64,000 bases of DNA. Origin: Curvibacter lanceolatus ATCC 14669. Its GTDB lineage: Bacteria > Pseudomonadota > Gammaproteobacteria > Burkholderiales > Burkholderiaceae_C. Below are positions 35,977 to 44,678 of this stretch, one piece after another (within the stretch, counting starts at the first letter, position 1; each line of letters begins with the position of its first letter). A program made the position numbers and the translations under genes. Below the pieces are notes generated by a model. The model saw only the letters and a list, made by a program, of their open reading frames with translations. It had not been told where the DNA came from and did no database searches. The DNA lies in contig NZ_KB906262.1 in the NCBI RefSeq assembly GCF_000381265.1, positions 62,001 to 126,000 of the forward strand, in the 5' to 3' direction.

Positions 35977-37646
35977 CCACAGCAGCCCCCCATCGCATCA
36001 CCGTTGGCGAACTTGCCGCCCGATTCCTAGAGCAATGTGGTGTTCGCGCCGCCTTTGGCGTGATCTCGATTCACAACATGCCCATCCTCGACGCTTTCCA
36101 CCGGCGTCAGAAGATCCGATTCGTGTCGGCACGGGGCGAGGCCGGGGCCTGCAACATGGCCGATGCCTACGCCCGTGTCAGCGGTGCCCTGGGGGTGTGC
36201 GTCACCAGCACCGGCACCGGTGCCGGCAATGCCGCTGGTGCCCTGATCGAGGCCCTCACCGCCGGCACGCCCCTGCTGCACCTGACCGGTCAGATCGAGT
36301 CGCCCTACCTGGACCGCGACCTCGGCTACATCCACGAAGCCCCGGCCCAACTGGCCATGCTGCAATCGGTGGGCAAGGCGGCCTTCCGCATCCGCAACGC
36401 TGAAACCGCCCTGGCCACGCTGCGTGAGGCGGCCCGCCTGGCCTTCACCCCGCCCTGTGGGCCCGTCAGCATCGAAATCCCGATCGACGTGCAGGCCACC
36501 CTGCTCGATCTGCCGGCCGATCTGCGCCCCCTGCCGCTGCGCCCGGTGCAGCCTGAGGCCGAGAGCGTGCAGGCCCTGGCCGATGCCCTGGCCGGTGCCA
36601 AGCGCCCCCTGCTGTGGCTGGGCGGCGGTGCGCGCGGTGCCAGCGCCGCCGTGGCCCGCTTCGTGAAGCTGGGCTGGGGCGTGGTGACCTCGGTGCAGGG
36701 GCGCGGCATCCTGGCCGAAGACCACCCCGCCAGCCTGGGCTCGTACAACCTGCAAAAGCCCGCCGAAGACCTGTACCAGAGCTGCGACGCCCTGCTGGTG
36801 GTGGGCTCGCGCCTGCGCAGCAACGAAACCCTGCGCTACAAGCTCAAGCTGCCGCAGGCCCTCTACCGCATCGACGCCAATGCCCTGGCCCACAACCGTG
36901 GCTACAACAGCCAGTACTTTGTGCAGGGCGATGCCGAGCTCACGCTGAACGCGCTGGCCGATCTGCTGGAAGGCCGCATGCAGGTCGACCCGCAACTGGT
37001 GCCCGACGTGCAGAAGGCGCGTGCCGCCGCCGCCGCCCATGTGGACGACACCCTGGGTGCGTACGCTGAACTCAAGAACCAGGTGGGTGCCGTGGCCGGC
37101 AAGAACCTGTGGTGGGTGCGCGACATCACCTTGTCCAACAGCATGTGGGGCAACCGCGCCCCGGTGCTGGACCACCCCCGGGCCGGCGTGCACGCCCTGG
37201 GCGGCGGCATCGGCCAGGGCCTGGCCATGGCCATCGGCACCTCGGTGGCCAACACCGAGCACCAGCTCGGCCGCAAGACGGTGGCCCTGGTGGGCGACGG
37301 CGGCTTCATGCTCAACGTGGGCGAGCTGGCCTGCGCCGTGCAAGAGAACGCCGACCTGGTGGTGCTGCTGATGAACGACAGCCGCTATGGCGTGATCAAG
37401 AACATCCAGGACGACATCTATGGCAGCCGCCATTGCTATGTCGAGCTGCACACCCCTGATTTCGCGAATTTCTGTGCCAGCCTCCAGGCCCACCACTTCC
37501 TGCTCGACAGCCCGGCGCGCACCGCCGAGGTGCTGGGCCAGGCCCTGGCTGCCAAGGGCCCGGTGGTGGTCGAGGTGGACATGAAGGCCTGGGGCCCGTT
37601 CGCCGCCAAGTTCGCCGGCCCGATCCTCAAGAAGGAGGCCGCATGA
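35973..37646 (+). CDS. Thiamine diphosphate-dependent enzyme (acetolactate synthase/benzoylformate decarboxylase-like)
   Basis: A 557-residue ThDP enzyme in the usual three-domain order. The catalytic Glu is in SARGEAGACNMADAYAR (about residue 51), with STGTGAGNAAGAL, then a central domain with LWLGGGARGA. The ThDP motif VGDGGFMLN...VVLLMNDSRYGV occupies the C-terminal third. It would decarboxylate or carboligate a 2-oxo acid. It shares ATGA overlaps with both the IclR gene and the next gene. The 2-oxo acid could come from ring cleavage, with the aldehyde product passed to the dehydrogenase at 38479. Confidence 0.88.
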   Translation: MTTAAPHRITVGELAARFLEQCGVRAAFGVISIHNMPILDAFHRRQKIRFVSARGEAGACNMADAYARVSGALGVCVTSTGTGAGNAAGALIEALTAGTPLLHLTGQIESPYLDRDLGYIHEAPAQLAMLQSVGKAAFRIRNAETALATLREAARLAFTPPCGPVSIEIPIDVQATLLDLPADLRPLPLRPVQPEAESVQALADALAGAKRPLLWLGGGARGASAAVARFVKLGWGVVTSVQGRGILAEDHPASLGSYNLQKPAEDLYQSCDALLVVGSRLRSNETLRYKLKLPQALYRIDANALAHNRGYNSQYFVQGDAELTLNALADLLEGRMQVDPQLVPDVQKARAAAAAHVDDTLGAYAELKNQVGAVAGKNLWWVRDITLSNSMWGNRAPVLDHPRAGVHALGGGIGQGLAMAIGTSVANTEHQLGRKTVALVGDGGFMLNVGELACAVQENADLVVLLMNDSRYGVIKNIQDDIYGSRHCYVELHTPDFANFCASLQAHHFLLDSPARTAEVLGQALAAKGPVVVEVDMKAWGPFAAKFAGPILKKEAA

Positions 37647-38470
37647 ACTCCGCCAGCATGCAGGCCCGTCCCGTGCGTGCAGCCCAGCCCGTCACCCTGA
37701 TCGGTTTTGGCGCGATCGGCAAATCGATCTTCCAACGCATAGCCGGCGACCCGGGCGTGCGCATCACCCACATCGTGGTCCAGGCCGCCGGTCTGGACGA
37801 GGCCCGTGCCGTGGTGGGTGAGGCCGCCACCGTGACCACGGCAGTGCCCGCCGAAGCCACCCTGGTGCTGGAATGCGCCGGCCATGCGGCCCTGATCGAG
37901 CACGTGGTGCCGGCGCTGCAGCGCGGCGTGGAATGCGCGGTGCTGTCGATCGGTGCCCTGTCGGGCCCCGGCATGGCCGAGCAGCTGGCCGCGGCCGCCG
38001 AGCAGGGCGCCACCCAGCTGCACCTGCTGTCGGGCGCCATTGGCGGGGTGGATGCCATCGCGGCTGCGCGCCTGGCCGGCCTCACCGAGGTGCGCTACAC
38101 CGGCCGCAAGCCGCCCTCGGGCTGGCGCGGCACCCCGGCCGAAGCGGTGTGCGATCTTGCCGCCATCACCGAGCCCACCGTGATCCTGGAGGCCACGGCC
38201 CGCGAAGCGGCTCAGCTCTACCCCAAGAACGCCAACGTGGCCGCCACCCTCTCCCTGGCCGGCCTGGGCCTGGACGCCACCCGGGTGTGCCTGATCGCCG
38301 ACCCCACGGTCAGCGAGAACATCCACCAGATCAGCGTGCGCGGCGAGTTCGGCGAGATGGAGCTGACCATGCGCGGCAAGCCCCTGGCCGACAACCCCAA
38401 GACCTCGGCACTGACCGTGTTGTCGGGCCTTCGTTTCCTGCACAACCGCGGCGCCGCCGTCACTGTCTGA
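37643..38470 (+). CDS. Aspartate dehydrogenase-like protein (DUF108 family)
   Basis: A 275-residue NAD(P)-dependent enzyme. The dinucleotide site is LIGFGAIGKSIFQRI near residue 19, and the family core is PKNANVAATLSLAGLGLD with GAIGGVDAI. L-aspartate dehydrogenases interconvert oxaloacetate plus ammonia with aspartate. In a catabolic operon next to a ThDP enzyme and an aldehyde dehydrogenase the true substrate may be another oxo or imino acid. Overlaps the upstream gene by 4 bp. Confidence 0.85.
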   Translation: MNSASMQARPVRAAQPVTLIGFGAIGKSIFQRIAGDPGVRITHIVVQAAGLDEARAVVGEAATVTTAVPAEATLVLECAGHAALIEHVVPALQRGVECAVLSIGALSGPGMAEQLAAAAEQGATQLHLLSGAIGGVDAIAAARLAGLTEVRYTGRKPPSGWRGTPAEAVCDLAAITEPTVILEATAREAAQLYPKNANVAATLSLAGLGLDATRVCLIADPTVSENIHQISVRGEFGEMELTMRGKPLADNPKTSALTVLSGLRFLHNRGAAVTV

Positions 38471-38478
38471 GAACTCCC

Positions 38479-39951
38479 ATGAGCGAAAAACTGCAAACCC
38501 TGCTGGCCGGGCGTTGGCGCGACGCCTCCGGCCCCGAATACGCCACCGAGTACCCGCACGACGGCAGCACCGTCGCCACCCTGCACGCGGCCACCGCGGC
38601 CGATGTGGACGAGGCGGTGCAATGCGCCGAGCGCGCCCGCCAACAGCCCTCGTGGGCCGGCCTCAAGCGGCATGAGCGCGCCGCCATCCTGCACCGCATT
38701 GCCGCAGGCATCCGCGAGCGCGGTGAAGAGCTGGCCCAGCTGCAGCGCCTGGACAACGGCAAGCCGATCAAGGAAACCCGGGCCCTGGTGGCCAGCGCGG
38801 CTGGCACCTTCCAGTTCTTTGCCGCCGCCTGCGAAACCTGGGAAGACCAGCTCACGCCTTCGCGCGGCGACTACTTCACCCTCAGCGCGCACGAGCCGCT
38901 GGGCGTGGTGGGGGCCATCACGCCCTGGAATTCGCCCATCGCCAGCGAGGCGCAAAAGCTGGCCCCGGCGCTGGCTGCCGGCTGTGCTGTGGTCTTCAAG
39001 CCCGCCGAAATCACCCCGCGCATGGCCATCGAACTGGCCCGCATCGCCCAGCAGGCCGGCGTGCCCGACGGCATCATCAGCGTGCTGCCGGGCAAGGGCT
39101 CGATCGTGGGCGATGCCCTGGTCAAGCACCCCCTGATCAAGCGCATTGCCTTCACCGGCGGCACCACCGTGGGCCTGGGCATCGCCCGCCTGGCGGCCGA
39201 AAAGCTCATGCCCACCTCGTTGGAGCTGGGCGGCAAGTCGCCCACCATCGTGTGTGCTGATGCCGACCTGGACCACGCCGTGGCCGGGGTGCTGTACGGC
39301 ATCTTCAGCTCCTCCGGCGAATCCTGCATCGCCGGCTCGCGGGCCTTTGTGCACGAAAGCGTCTATGCCGAATTCAAGGCCCGCCTGCTGGCCGGCGTGA
39401 AGGCGCTGCGCGTGGGCGACCCGTCCAGCGAAAGCACCCAGATGGGCCCTCTGGTCAACCCCGGCCACCGCGCTTCGGTCGAACGCTATGTGCAACTCGG
39501 CCTGGACGAGGGCGGCCAACTGCTGGCCGGCGGCGTGCGCCCCGAGGGCGCCCAGTTCGAGCGCGGCAGCTACTACACCCCCACCGTGATCGAAGGCCTG
39601 AGCAACAGCACCCGCATGTGCCAGGAAGAGATCTTCGGCCCGGTGCTGGCCCTGCTGCCCTGGCGCGACGAGGCCGACCTGGTCGCCCAGTGCAACGACA
39701 ACGTGTTCGGCCTGGCCTCGGGCATCTGGACGCGCGACTACAAGACAGCCTGGCGCCTAGGCCAGGCCCTGCAGACCGGCACGGTTTGGGTCAACACCTA
39801 CAAGGTGTTCTCGGTCAGCACGCCCTTCGGTGGCGTCAAGATGAGTGGCACGGGGCGCGAAAAGGGCCGCCTGGGCATCCTGGAGTACACGGCCCAGAAA
39901 AGCTGGTACTGGGGCCTGAACGAGTCGCCTATGCCCTGGGCCACGGCCTGA
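38479..39951 (+). CDS. Aldehyde dehydrogenase
   Basis: A 490-residue ALDH superfamily enzyme: TPWNSPI, NAD-binding FTGGTTVG, general base Glu in LELGGKSP (about residue 253), nucleophile Cys in SSGESCIAGSR (about 287), and EEIFGPVL. It oxidises an aldehyde to the acid, probably the product of the ThDP enzyme or a semialdehyde from ring fission. It follows the aspartate dehydrogenase-like gene by 8 bp. Confidence 0.92.
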   Translation: MSEKLQTLLAGRWRDASGPEYATEYPHDGSTVATLHAATAADVDEAVQCAERARQQPSWAGLKRHERAAILHRIAAGIRERGEELAQLQRLDNGKPIKETRALVASAAGTFQFFAAACETWEDQLTPSRGDYFTLSAHEPLGVVGAITPWNSPIASEAQKLAPALAAGCAVVFKPAEITPRMAIELARIAQQAGVPDGIISVLPGKGSIVGDALVKHPLIKRIAFTGGTTVGLGIARLAAEKLMPTSLELGGKSPTIVCADADLDHAVAGVLYGIFSSSGESCIAGSRAFVHESVYAEFKARLLAGVKALRVGDPSSESTQMGPLVNPGHRASVERYVQLGLDEGGQLLAGGVRPEGAQFERGSYYTPTVIEGLSNSTRMCQEEIFGPVLALLPWRDEADLVAQCNDNVFGLASGIWTRDYKTAWRLGQALQTGTVWVNTYKVFSVSTPFGGVKMSGTGREKGRLGILEYTAQKSWYWGLNESPMPWATA

Positions 39952-40016
39952 AGCATCCGCCAGGCGCCACGCCTGTTGAGTGCGCTGGCGCGGCGCCGAT
40001 CAAGGAGAACTGAGTC

Positions 40017-40796
40017 ATGGATCTTGGAATTTCGGGCCGCAAGGCCCTGGTGTGCGGCGCCAGTTCGGGCCTGGGCCTGGCCTGTGCCACCGCCTTGGTG
40101 CGTGAAGGCGTGCAGGTGGTCATCGTGGCCCGCACGGAAGGCCCGCTGCGCGAGGCTGCCGAGCGGCTCAACGCCCTCGGGCCGGGCCGGGCCGAATGGG
40201 TGGCCGCCGATGTGGCCAGCGCCGAAGGGCGCGCCCGCATCTTTGCCGCCCACCCCGACTTCGACATCGTGGTCACCAACGCGGGCGGCCCGCCGCCCGG
40301 CGACTTCCGCCAGTGGCAGCGCGAGGACTGGATCAAGGCCCTGGACGCCAACATGCTGGCGCCCATCGAGCTGATCAAGGCCACGCTGGACGGCATGATG
40401 GCGCGCGGCTTCGGCCGAATCGTCAACATCACCTCCAGCGCGGTCAAGGCGCCGGTGGATGGCCTGGGCTTGTCCAATGGCGCGCGCAGCGGCCTGACCG
40501 GCTTTGTGGCCGGGCTGGCGCGCAGCACCGTGGCGCGCGGCGTGACCATCAACAACGTGCTGCCCGGCACCTTCGACACGGCCCGCCTGGCCGGCAACTT
40601 CGAAGCCCAGGCGCGGCGCGAAGGCAGCACCGCCGAGGCCGTGCGCGCCGCCCGCATCGCCCGCCACCCGGCCCGCCGCCTGGGCCAGCCCGAGGAACTC
40701 GGCAACACCTGCGCCTACCTGTGCAGCGTGCATGCGGGGTACATCAACGGGCAGAACGTGTTGCTGGATGGGGGCTCTTACCCGGGCACTTTCTGA
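40017..40796 (+). CDS. Atypical SDR lacking the YxxxK motif
   Basis: A 259-residue SDR-fold protein. The cofactor site CGASSGLGLA and the NAGG motif are normal, and ITSS supplies the Ser near residue 140. Where Tyr-xxx-Lys should occur the sequence is LSNGARSGLTGF, so the positions align to Ser153 and Arg157. A subgroup of bacterial SDRs with an LSN..R motif shows this pattern. It may use a different mechanism, or bind rather than turn over. AAGGAGA precedes the ATG; last gene of the plus-strand operon. Confidence 0.85.
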   Translation: MDLGISGRKALVCGASSGLGLACATALVREGVQVVIVARTEGPLREAAERLNALGPGRAEWVAADVASAEGRARIFAAHPDFDIVVTNAGGPPPGDFRQWQREDWIKALDANMLAPIELIKATLDGMMARGFGRIVNITSSAVKAPVDGLGLSNGARSGLTGFVAGLARSTVARGVTINNVLPGTFDTARLAGNFEAQARREGSTAEAVRAARIARHPARRLGQPEELGNTCAYLCSVHAGYINGQNVLLDGGSYPGTF

Positions 40797-41010
40797 GGCT
40801 CTGAAGCTTGCTTCAAGGCAGAGCTTTTGACGTGCAGCGGTTTGTCCCTGGCTTTGGGCGGCTCATGTCTGTGCTTCGCCGTCCACCGGGCCGCGTGGCC
40901 ACTTCCATGCACCCCTGATCGTTCCAGGCCCGATGGCCATGACGGCCACAGGCGCTGGTGGCAACACACTCTTTGCAACTCAGGGGGCCCACCCTGCAAG
41001 GAGTTCTCGC

Positions 41011-42078
41011 ATGAAACACGCGCCTGCCTCAGACGCTGCGCCCCTTTCCGGTCTGTTGGAGGCTTTGCGAGACGCGATTCATCGCGGGCGTCGTCAGGCC
41101 CTGCGTGCGGTGGATGTGGCACAGGTGAGTACATGTTGGGAGATCGGGCGTCACATTGTCGAGTTTGAGCAAGGCGGAGCGTCTCGGGCCACCTACGGTC
41201 AAAAGCTGCTGCCACGGCTGGCGGAAGCCCTCAGCCGGGAATTTGGCAAGGGCTTTGACGTCTCCAACCTCAGGCACATGCGTGGCTTCTTCCTGAGTTT
41301 CCCAATTCGCGACGCACTGCGTCGGGAATTGAGTTGGACCCATTACAGAATGCTTTTGCGCGTCGGCGATCCGCAAGCCCGTCGTTGGTACATGACCGAA
41401 GCGGCCAGCCAGAATTGGAGTTCCCGGGTGCTTGATCGACAGATCGACACCCTCTATTACGAGCGGCGACTGCTCGGCAGCGATCCTGTCGTATCGACTT
41501 CCGAGAGCGTGCCCCCCACCCGCGGACCAGCGCCAAAGCCGCGTGACTTTTTGCGAGACCCCGTGATGCTGGAGTTCCTGGGTTTGCCCGGGTCAGGGCG
41601 TTTGCTGGAGTCCAGCTTGGAGCAGGCCTTGATGGACAAACTGCAATCTTTTCTGCTGGAACTGGGGAAAGGGTTTGCCTTCGTGGCACGCCAACAGCGC
41701 GTGAGCACAGATTTTCAGGACTTCTACATCGATCTGGTGTTCTACTACTACCTTCTCAAGTGCTTTGTGTTGATCGATCTGAAGGCGGGTCGACTGACCC
41801 ATCAGGACATCGGGCAGATGGACATGTATGTGCGCATGTACGACGAGCTCAGACGTGGGCCGGCAGACAACCCGACGGTGGGCATCCTGTTGTGCGATCA
41901 GAAAGATCTGTCGGTGGCCCGATATTCCATCTTGAAAGGCAGCGAACAGATATTTGCTTCTCAATACAGGCTGGTGTTGCCGTCTGAGGATGAATTGCGT
42001 GAGGCCATTGAGCAGGAGCGTGCTGCCTGGGAGGAGATCGAGCCACTGGCGCGCAAGTCGTTCCCTCGCGAGACCTGA
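41011..42078 (+). CDS. DUF1016 (YhcG-type) PD-(D/E)xK nuclease-domain protein
   Basis: A 355-residue protein with the two-part DUF1016 layout. The N-terminal domain is all-helical (WEIGRHIVEFEQGG, NLRHMRGFFLSFP, LSWTHYRMLLRV). The C-terminal nuclease domain has FYIDLVFYYY and VLIDLKAGRL as the D and DxK metal-binding residues, then GILLCDQKD. Members are associated with phage defence or DNA processing; the activity is not established in general. An AAGGAG site precedes the ATG at 41011. Base composition looks lower in GC than its neighbours, and it splits two catabolic operons, suggesting separate acquisition. Confidence 0.88.
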   Translation: MKHAPASDAAPLSGLLEALRDAIHRGRRQALRAVDVAQVSTCWEIGRHIVEFEQGGASRATYGQKLLPRLAEALSREFGKGFDVSNLRHMRGFFLSFPIRDALRRELSWTHYRMLLRVGDPQARRWYMTEAASQNWSSRVLDRQIDTLYYERRLLGSDPVVSTSESVPPTRGPAPKPRDFLRDPVMLEFLGLPGSGRLLESSLEQALMDKLQSFLLELGKGFAFVARQQRVSTDFQDFYIDLVFYYYLLKCFVLIDLKAGRLTHQDIGQMDMYVRMYDELRRGPADNPTVGILLCDQKDLSVARYSILKGSEQIFASQYRLVLPSEDELREAIEQERAAWEEIEPLARKSFPRET

Positions 42079-42117
42079 CAACGCCCTGGAGACCTTCTCA
42101 TCGCATGCTGCTTGAGC

Positions 42118-42144
42118 GGGCCCCGCCCAGGGGGGGCGGGGCCC
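42118..42144. terminator. Strong GC hairpin between convergent genes
   Basis: GGGCCCCGCCC pairs perfectly with GGGCGGGGCCC across a 5-nt loop. No T-run follows on either strand. It lies between the DUF1016 gene (plus) and the reductase gene (minus). Confidence 0.55.
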
Positions 42145-42201
42145 TGAGGCCCACCTGCATCACTCCAAATGCTTGGCTGACACCGGTTGAGGGCGGCTCG
42201 C

Positions 42202-43161
42202 TCAAAGATCCAGCACCAGTCTCTCGCTCTTGCAGCCGGACACGCAGATCATCATCACCTTGTTGGCCGCGCGTTCGGCGGTGCTGAGCACCGAGTCGCG
42301 GTGGTCGGGCTGGCCGTCGAGCACGCGGGTTTCGCAGGCGCCGCAGATGCCTTCTTCGCAGCTGGTGACGCAGTTCACCTTGGCGGCGTTCAGGGCTTGC
42401 AGCAGGCTCTGGCCGGCTTCGACCGAGATCGTCTTGCCGCTGCGCTTGAGCTCCACCGTGTAGCTCTGGCGGGCGTCCGAGGCGGCGGCCACTTCGACGG
42501 CGGTGAAGCGCTCGATGTGGGCGTTGGCATAGCCCAGCTCGGCGCAGAACTTTTCGAAGGCGTCGAGCATCACGGCGGGGCCGCAGGCGTAGTAATGGGT
42601 GTCGGCCTGGGCCGGCCGGGCGGCCAGCAGGGCTTTCAGGTCAGGCGGGCCGTTCTGTTCGTCGTCGAAATGCAGGTGCAGCGGGGCGCCCAGGGCCTGC
42701 AGTTCGGCGATGAAGGCGGCGCTCTTGCGCGAGCGGGCAAAGTACAGCACTTCGAAGGAACGGCCCAGCTGCTTCAGCCGCGTGGCCATGCACAGGATGG
42801 GCGTGACGCCGATGCCACCGGCCACCAGCACCGAGTGGCCGGCGTCTTCGTGCAGCGCAAAGTTGTTGCGCGGCTCGCTGATGTCGATGCTCTGGCCCAC
42901 GCGCAGGGCTTCGTGCACGCAGCGCGAGCCGCCGCGGCTGCGCCGGTCTTTCAGCACCCCCAGCACATAGCGGTGGCGTTCGCCGGCGGCGTTGAGCAGC
43001 GAGTAGCTGCGCACCAGCCCGTTGGGCAGGTGCAGGTCGATGTGGGAGCCGGCGGCGAACTCGGGCAGTTCACCTCCGCCGGCGCGCCGCAGTTCGACGC
43101 TGTGGATGTCCTCGGCCTCGTAACGAAGCGCGTGGATGTAGGCTTTGATTGGATTCGACAT
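42202..43161 (-). CDS. Rieske oxygenase reductase component (phthalate dioxygenase reductase/VanB-like)
   Basis: A 319-residue flavoprotein reductase in the order FMN/NAD/2Fe-2S. It has RSYSLLNA for flavin, GGIGVTPILCMA for the nucleotide, YACGPAVMLDAF, and a C-terminal plant-type ferredoxin with Cys in CVTSCEEGICGAC and a fourth in MICVSGC. It passes electrons from NAD(P)H to the Rieske oxygenase at 43334. It is the last gene of the minus-strand operon and is separated from the oxygenase by 172 bp containing a long inverted repeat. Confidence 0.93.
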   Translation of the reverse strand: MSNPIKAYIHALRYEAEDIHSVELRRAGGGELPEFAAGSHIDLHLPNGLVRSYSLLNAAGERHRYVLGVLKDRRSRGGSRCVHEALRVGQSIDISEPRNNFALHEDAGHSVLVAGGIGVTPILCMATRLKQLGRSFEVLYFARSRKSAAFIAELQALGAPLHLHFDDEQNGPPDLKALLAARPAQADTHYYACGPAVMLDAFEKFCAELGYANAHIERFTAVEVAAASDARQSYTVELKRSGKTISVEAGQSLLQALNAAKVNCVTSCEEGICGACETRVLDGQPDHRDSVLSTAERAANKVMMICVSGCKSERLVLDL

Positions 43162-43227
43162 GGCCGTGACGGGGGGCTGTGGGTGAGGGTCGGGAGGGCT
43201 TGAGTTTAATGTTGGTCACAGAGCGCC

Positions 43228-43280
43228 GCGCCCCCGAGGCAGGCTGGTAGCCAGAGCTTGCCAGGTGCAGTCGGGGGCGC
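43228..43280 (-). promoter_or_regulatory. Long inverted repeat between Rieske oxygenase and reductase genes
   Basis: GCGCCCCCGA (43228-43237) and TCGGGGGCGC (43271-43280) are perfect 10-bp arms. Between them are smaller pairable segments (GGCA/TGCC and CTGG/CCAG). In mRNA this would form a stable branched stem inside the operon, which could limit readthrough or stabilise the upstream oxygenase message. Confidence 0.6.
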
Positions 43281-43333
43281 TTGGTGGCCGCTTTCAGGGC
43301 GTGCCGGGCGGTTCAGGTTCAGGCCGCTTGCGC

Positions 43334-44371
43334 TCAGGCCGGGGTGGCGGCGCGGTCGATCTGGGCCTGGGCCAGGCCCTTCAGGTGGCGGCGCAGGCGC
43401 ACGATGCCCATGTCGTGGGCGTACAGGAACTCGCGCTGGTTGGCATCGGGCTCCATGGTCTCGACGGCCACGCGGTCCTGCTCCAGCACATTCCAGTGGC
43501 GCTGCTCAAGGCGGTTCTTGTACAGGAAGCGCCAGGTGTCGCGCTGCCAGCCATCCACCTTGCGGCAGCGCCAGTGGAACACGCCCGAGGCCTGGCGGCT
43601 GATGGGGGTGTAGCTGCCAATGATGGCGAAGTTGCCGCCAGGGCCGCCGGTCTTCGGGTAGGGGATCTCGAGGCGCATCAGGTGGATGCCGGTGTCGATC
43701 CACTCGGTCCAGTCGAAGTTGACGTTGCGCTGGCCCTTTTTCTCGAACACGAAGCCGGTGTCGGTGTCGCGGATGTGGAATTCGGCCGTCACATCGCCTT
43801 CGTACATGGTGTGCGACTGCTTGTGCAGGTAGGTGCCGTGCATGGGGTCGATCACGTTGTCGATCACATAGCGGTAGTCGCAGCCCCATTCGGTGTAGCA
43901 CAGGAAGGACGACCACTCGGGCGAGGTCAGCTCTTCGGGCAGGCGCAGCGGCGGCGGGGTGTCGATCTGCGGCTCGGTCGAGTTGAACAGAAAGATCGCG
44001 CCATTGCTTTCCACCGCGTGGAACATGCGGGTGGTGCGCGAGCCTTCGAGCTTGCAGCCGGGCATGGCGGGCACGCTGGTCACGGTGCCGTCGTGGCTCA
44101 CTTCAACGCCGTGGTAAGGGCAGGCGATGCGGTCGCCCAGGATCACCCCCAGCGACAGCGGTGCGCCGCGGTGCGGGCAGTGGTCTTCCAGGGCGTGAAC
44201 CTTGCCTTCGTGGTCGCGCCACAAGGCGATCTTGTAGCCCATGCGGCGCAGCGAGATCGGGTCGTTCTTGAGGAAGGACGACGGGCAGATCGGGAACCAC
44301 AGGTCTTTCAGGCCCACGGCCAGGGCGGCGTCGACCGGGTCTTGCTGGAAATAGACGTTGGACGTTTGCAT
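43334..44371 (-). CDS. Rieske non-haem iron oxygenase, alpha subunit
   Basis: A 345-residue aromatic ring-hydroxylating or demethylating oxygenase. The Rieske ligands are CPHRG (Cys65, His67) and CPYHG (Cys84, His87). The mononuclear iron site is the NVIDPMHGTYLH stretch (Asp175, His178, His183). The length and reductase partner fit the VanA/phthalate-type class IA systems without a beta subunit. Candidate reactions are hydroxylation or O-demethylation of an aromatic acid. It is transcribed with the small HTH protein 26 bp upstream. Confidence 0.92.
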   Translation of the reverse strand: MQTSNVYFQQDPVDAALAVGLKDLWFPICPSSFLKNDPISLRRMGYKIALWRDHEGKVHALEDHCPHRGAPLSLGVILGDRIACPYHGVEVSHDGTVTSVPAMPGCKLEGSRTTRMFHAVESNGAIFLFNSTEPQIDTPPPLRLPEELTSPEWSSFLCYTEWGCDYRYVIDNVIDPMHGTYLHKQSHTMYEGDVTAEFHIRDTDTGFVFEKKGQRNVNFDWTEWIDTGIHLMRLEIPYPKTGGPGGNFAIIGSYTPISRQASGVFHWRCRKVDGWQRDTWRFLYKNRLEQRHWNVLEQDRVAVETMEPDANQREFLYAHDMGIVRLRRHLKGLAQAQIDRAATPA

Positions 44372-44397
44372 CTTGATGTGCTCCAGGGTGGGGTGAA

Positions 44398-44625
44398 TCA
44401 GGCGCCGAGGCGGGCCATCTCGGCCTTGAAGGTCTCGACCGTCCAGGGCTGGCTGTTGGGGCCGGCCGGGCCGGCCTTGTTCAGGTAGTCGATCAGGGGT
44501 TCGATCTCGTGCAGGCCTTGCGCGAAGGCGCGCTCGATCGAGTCGCCCAGCAGGTTTTCGTACGCGGTCGGTGTGGCGTCACGGTGCTGATGGGTTTCGT
44601 TGTAGAGAGGGGGGGTGTTGCTCAT
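44398..44625 (-). CDS. Small recombinase-like HTH protein in Rieske operon
   Basis: A 75-residue protein starting at 44625 with GGAGG 8-12 bp upstream. Its C-terminal half (DYLNKAGPAGPNSQPWTVETFKAEMARLG, in part) resembles the helix-turn-helix of serine recombinases, where LN..G....G..W....V is characteristic. Too short to be a recombinase. Small proteins of this type accompany ring-hydroxylating oxygenase genes, as I recall; their role is unknown. Confidence 0.65.
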   Translation of the reverse strand: MSNTPPLYNETHQHRDATPTAYENLLGDSIERAFAQGLHEIEPLIDYLNKAGPAGPNSQPWTVETFKAEMARLGA

Positions 44626-44678
44626 CAAAAACCTCCGGGTGCTTCGGTGGGTGTCAGTTAGGGACGAATAGGCGGTGA

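Noticed and set aside
44398-44625. A genuine site-specific recombinase
   Set aside because: Only the HTH-like segment is present; there is no catalytic resolvase domain and no inverted or att-like repeats around it.
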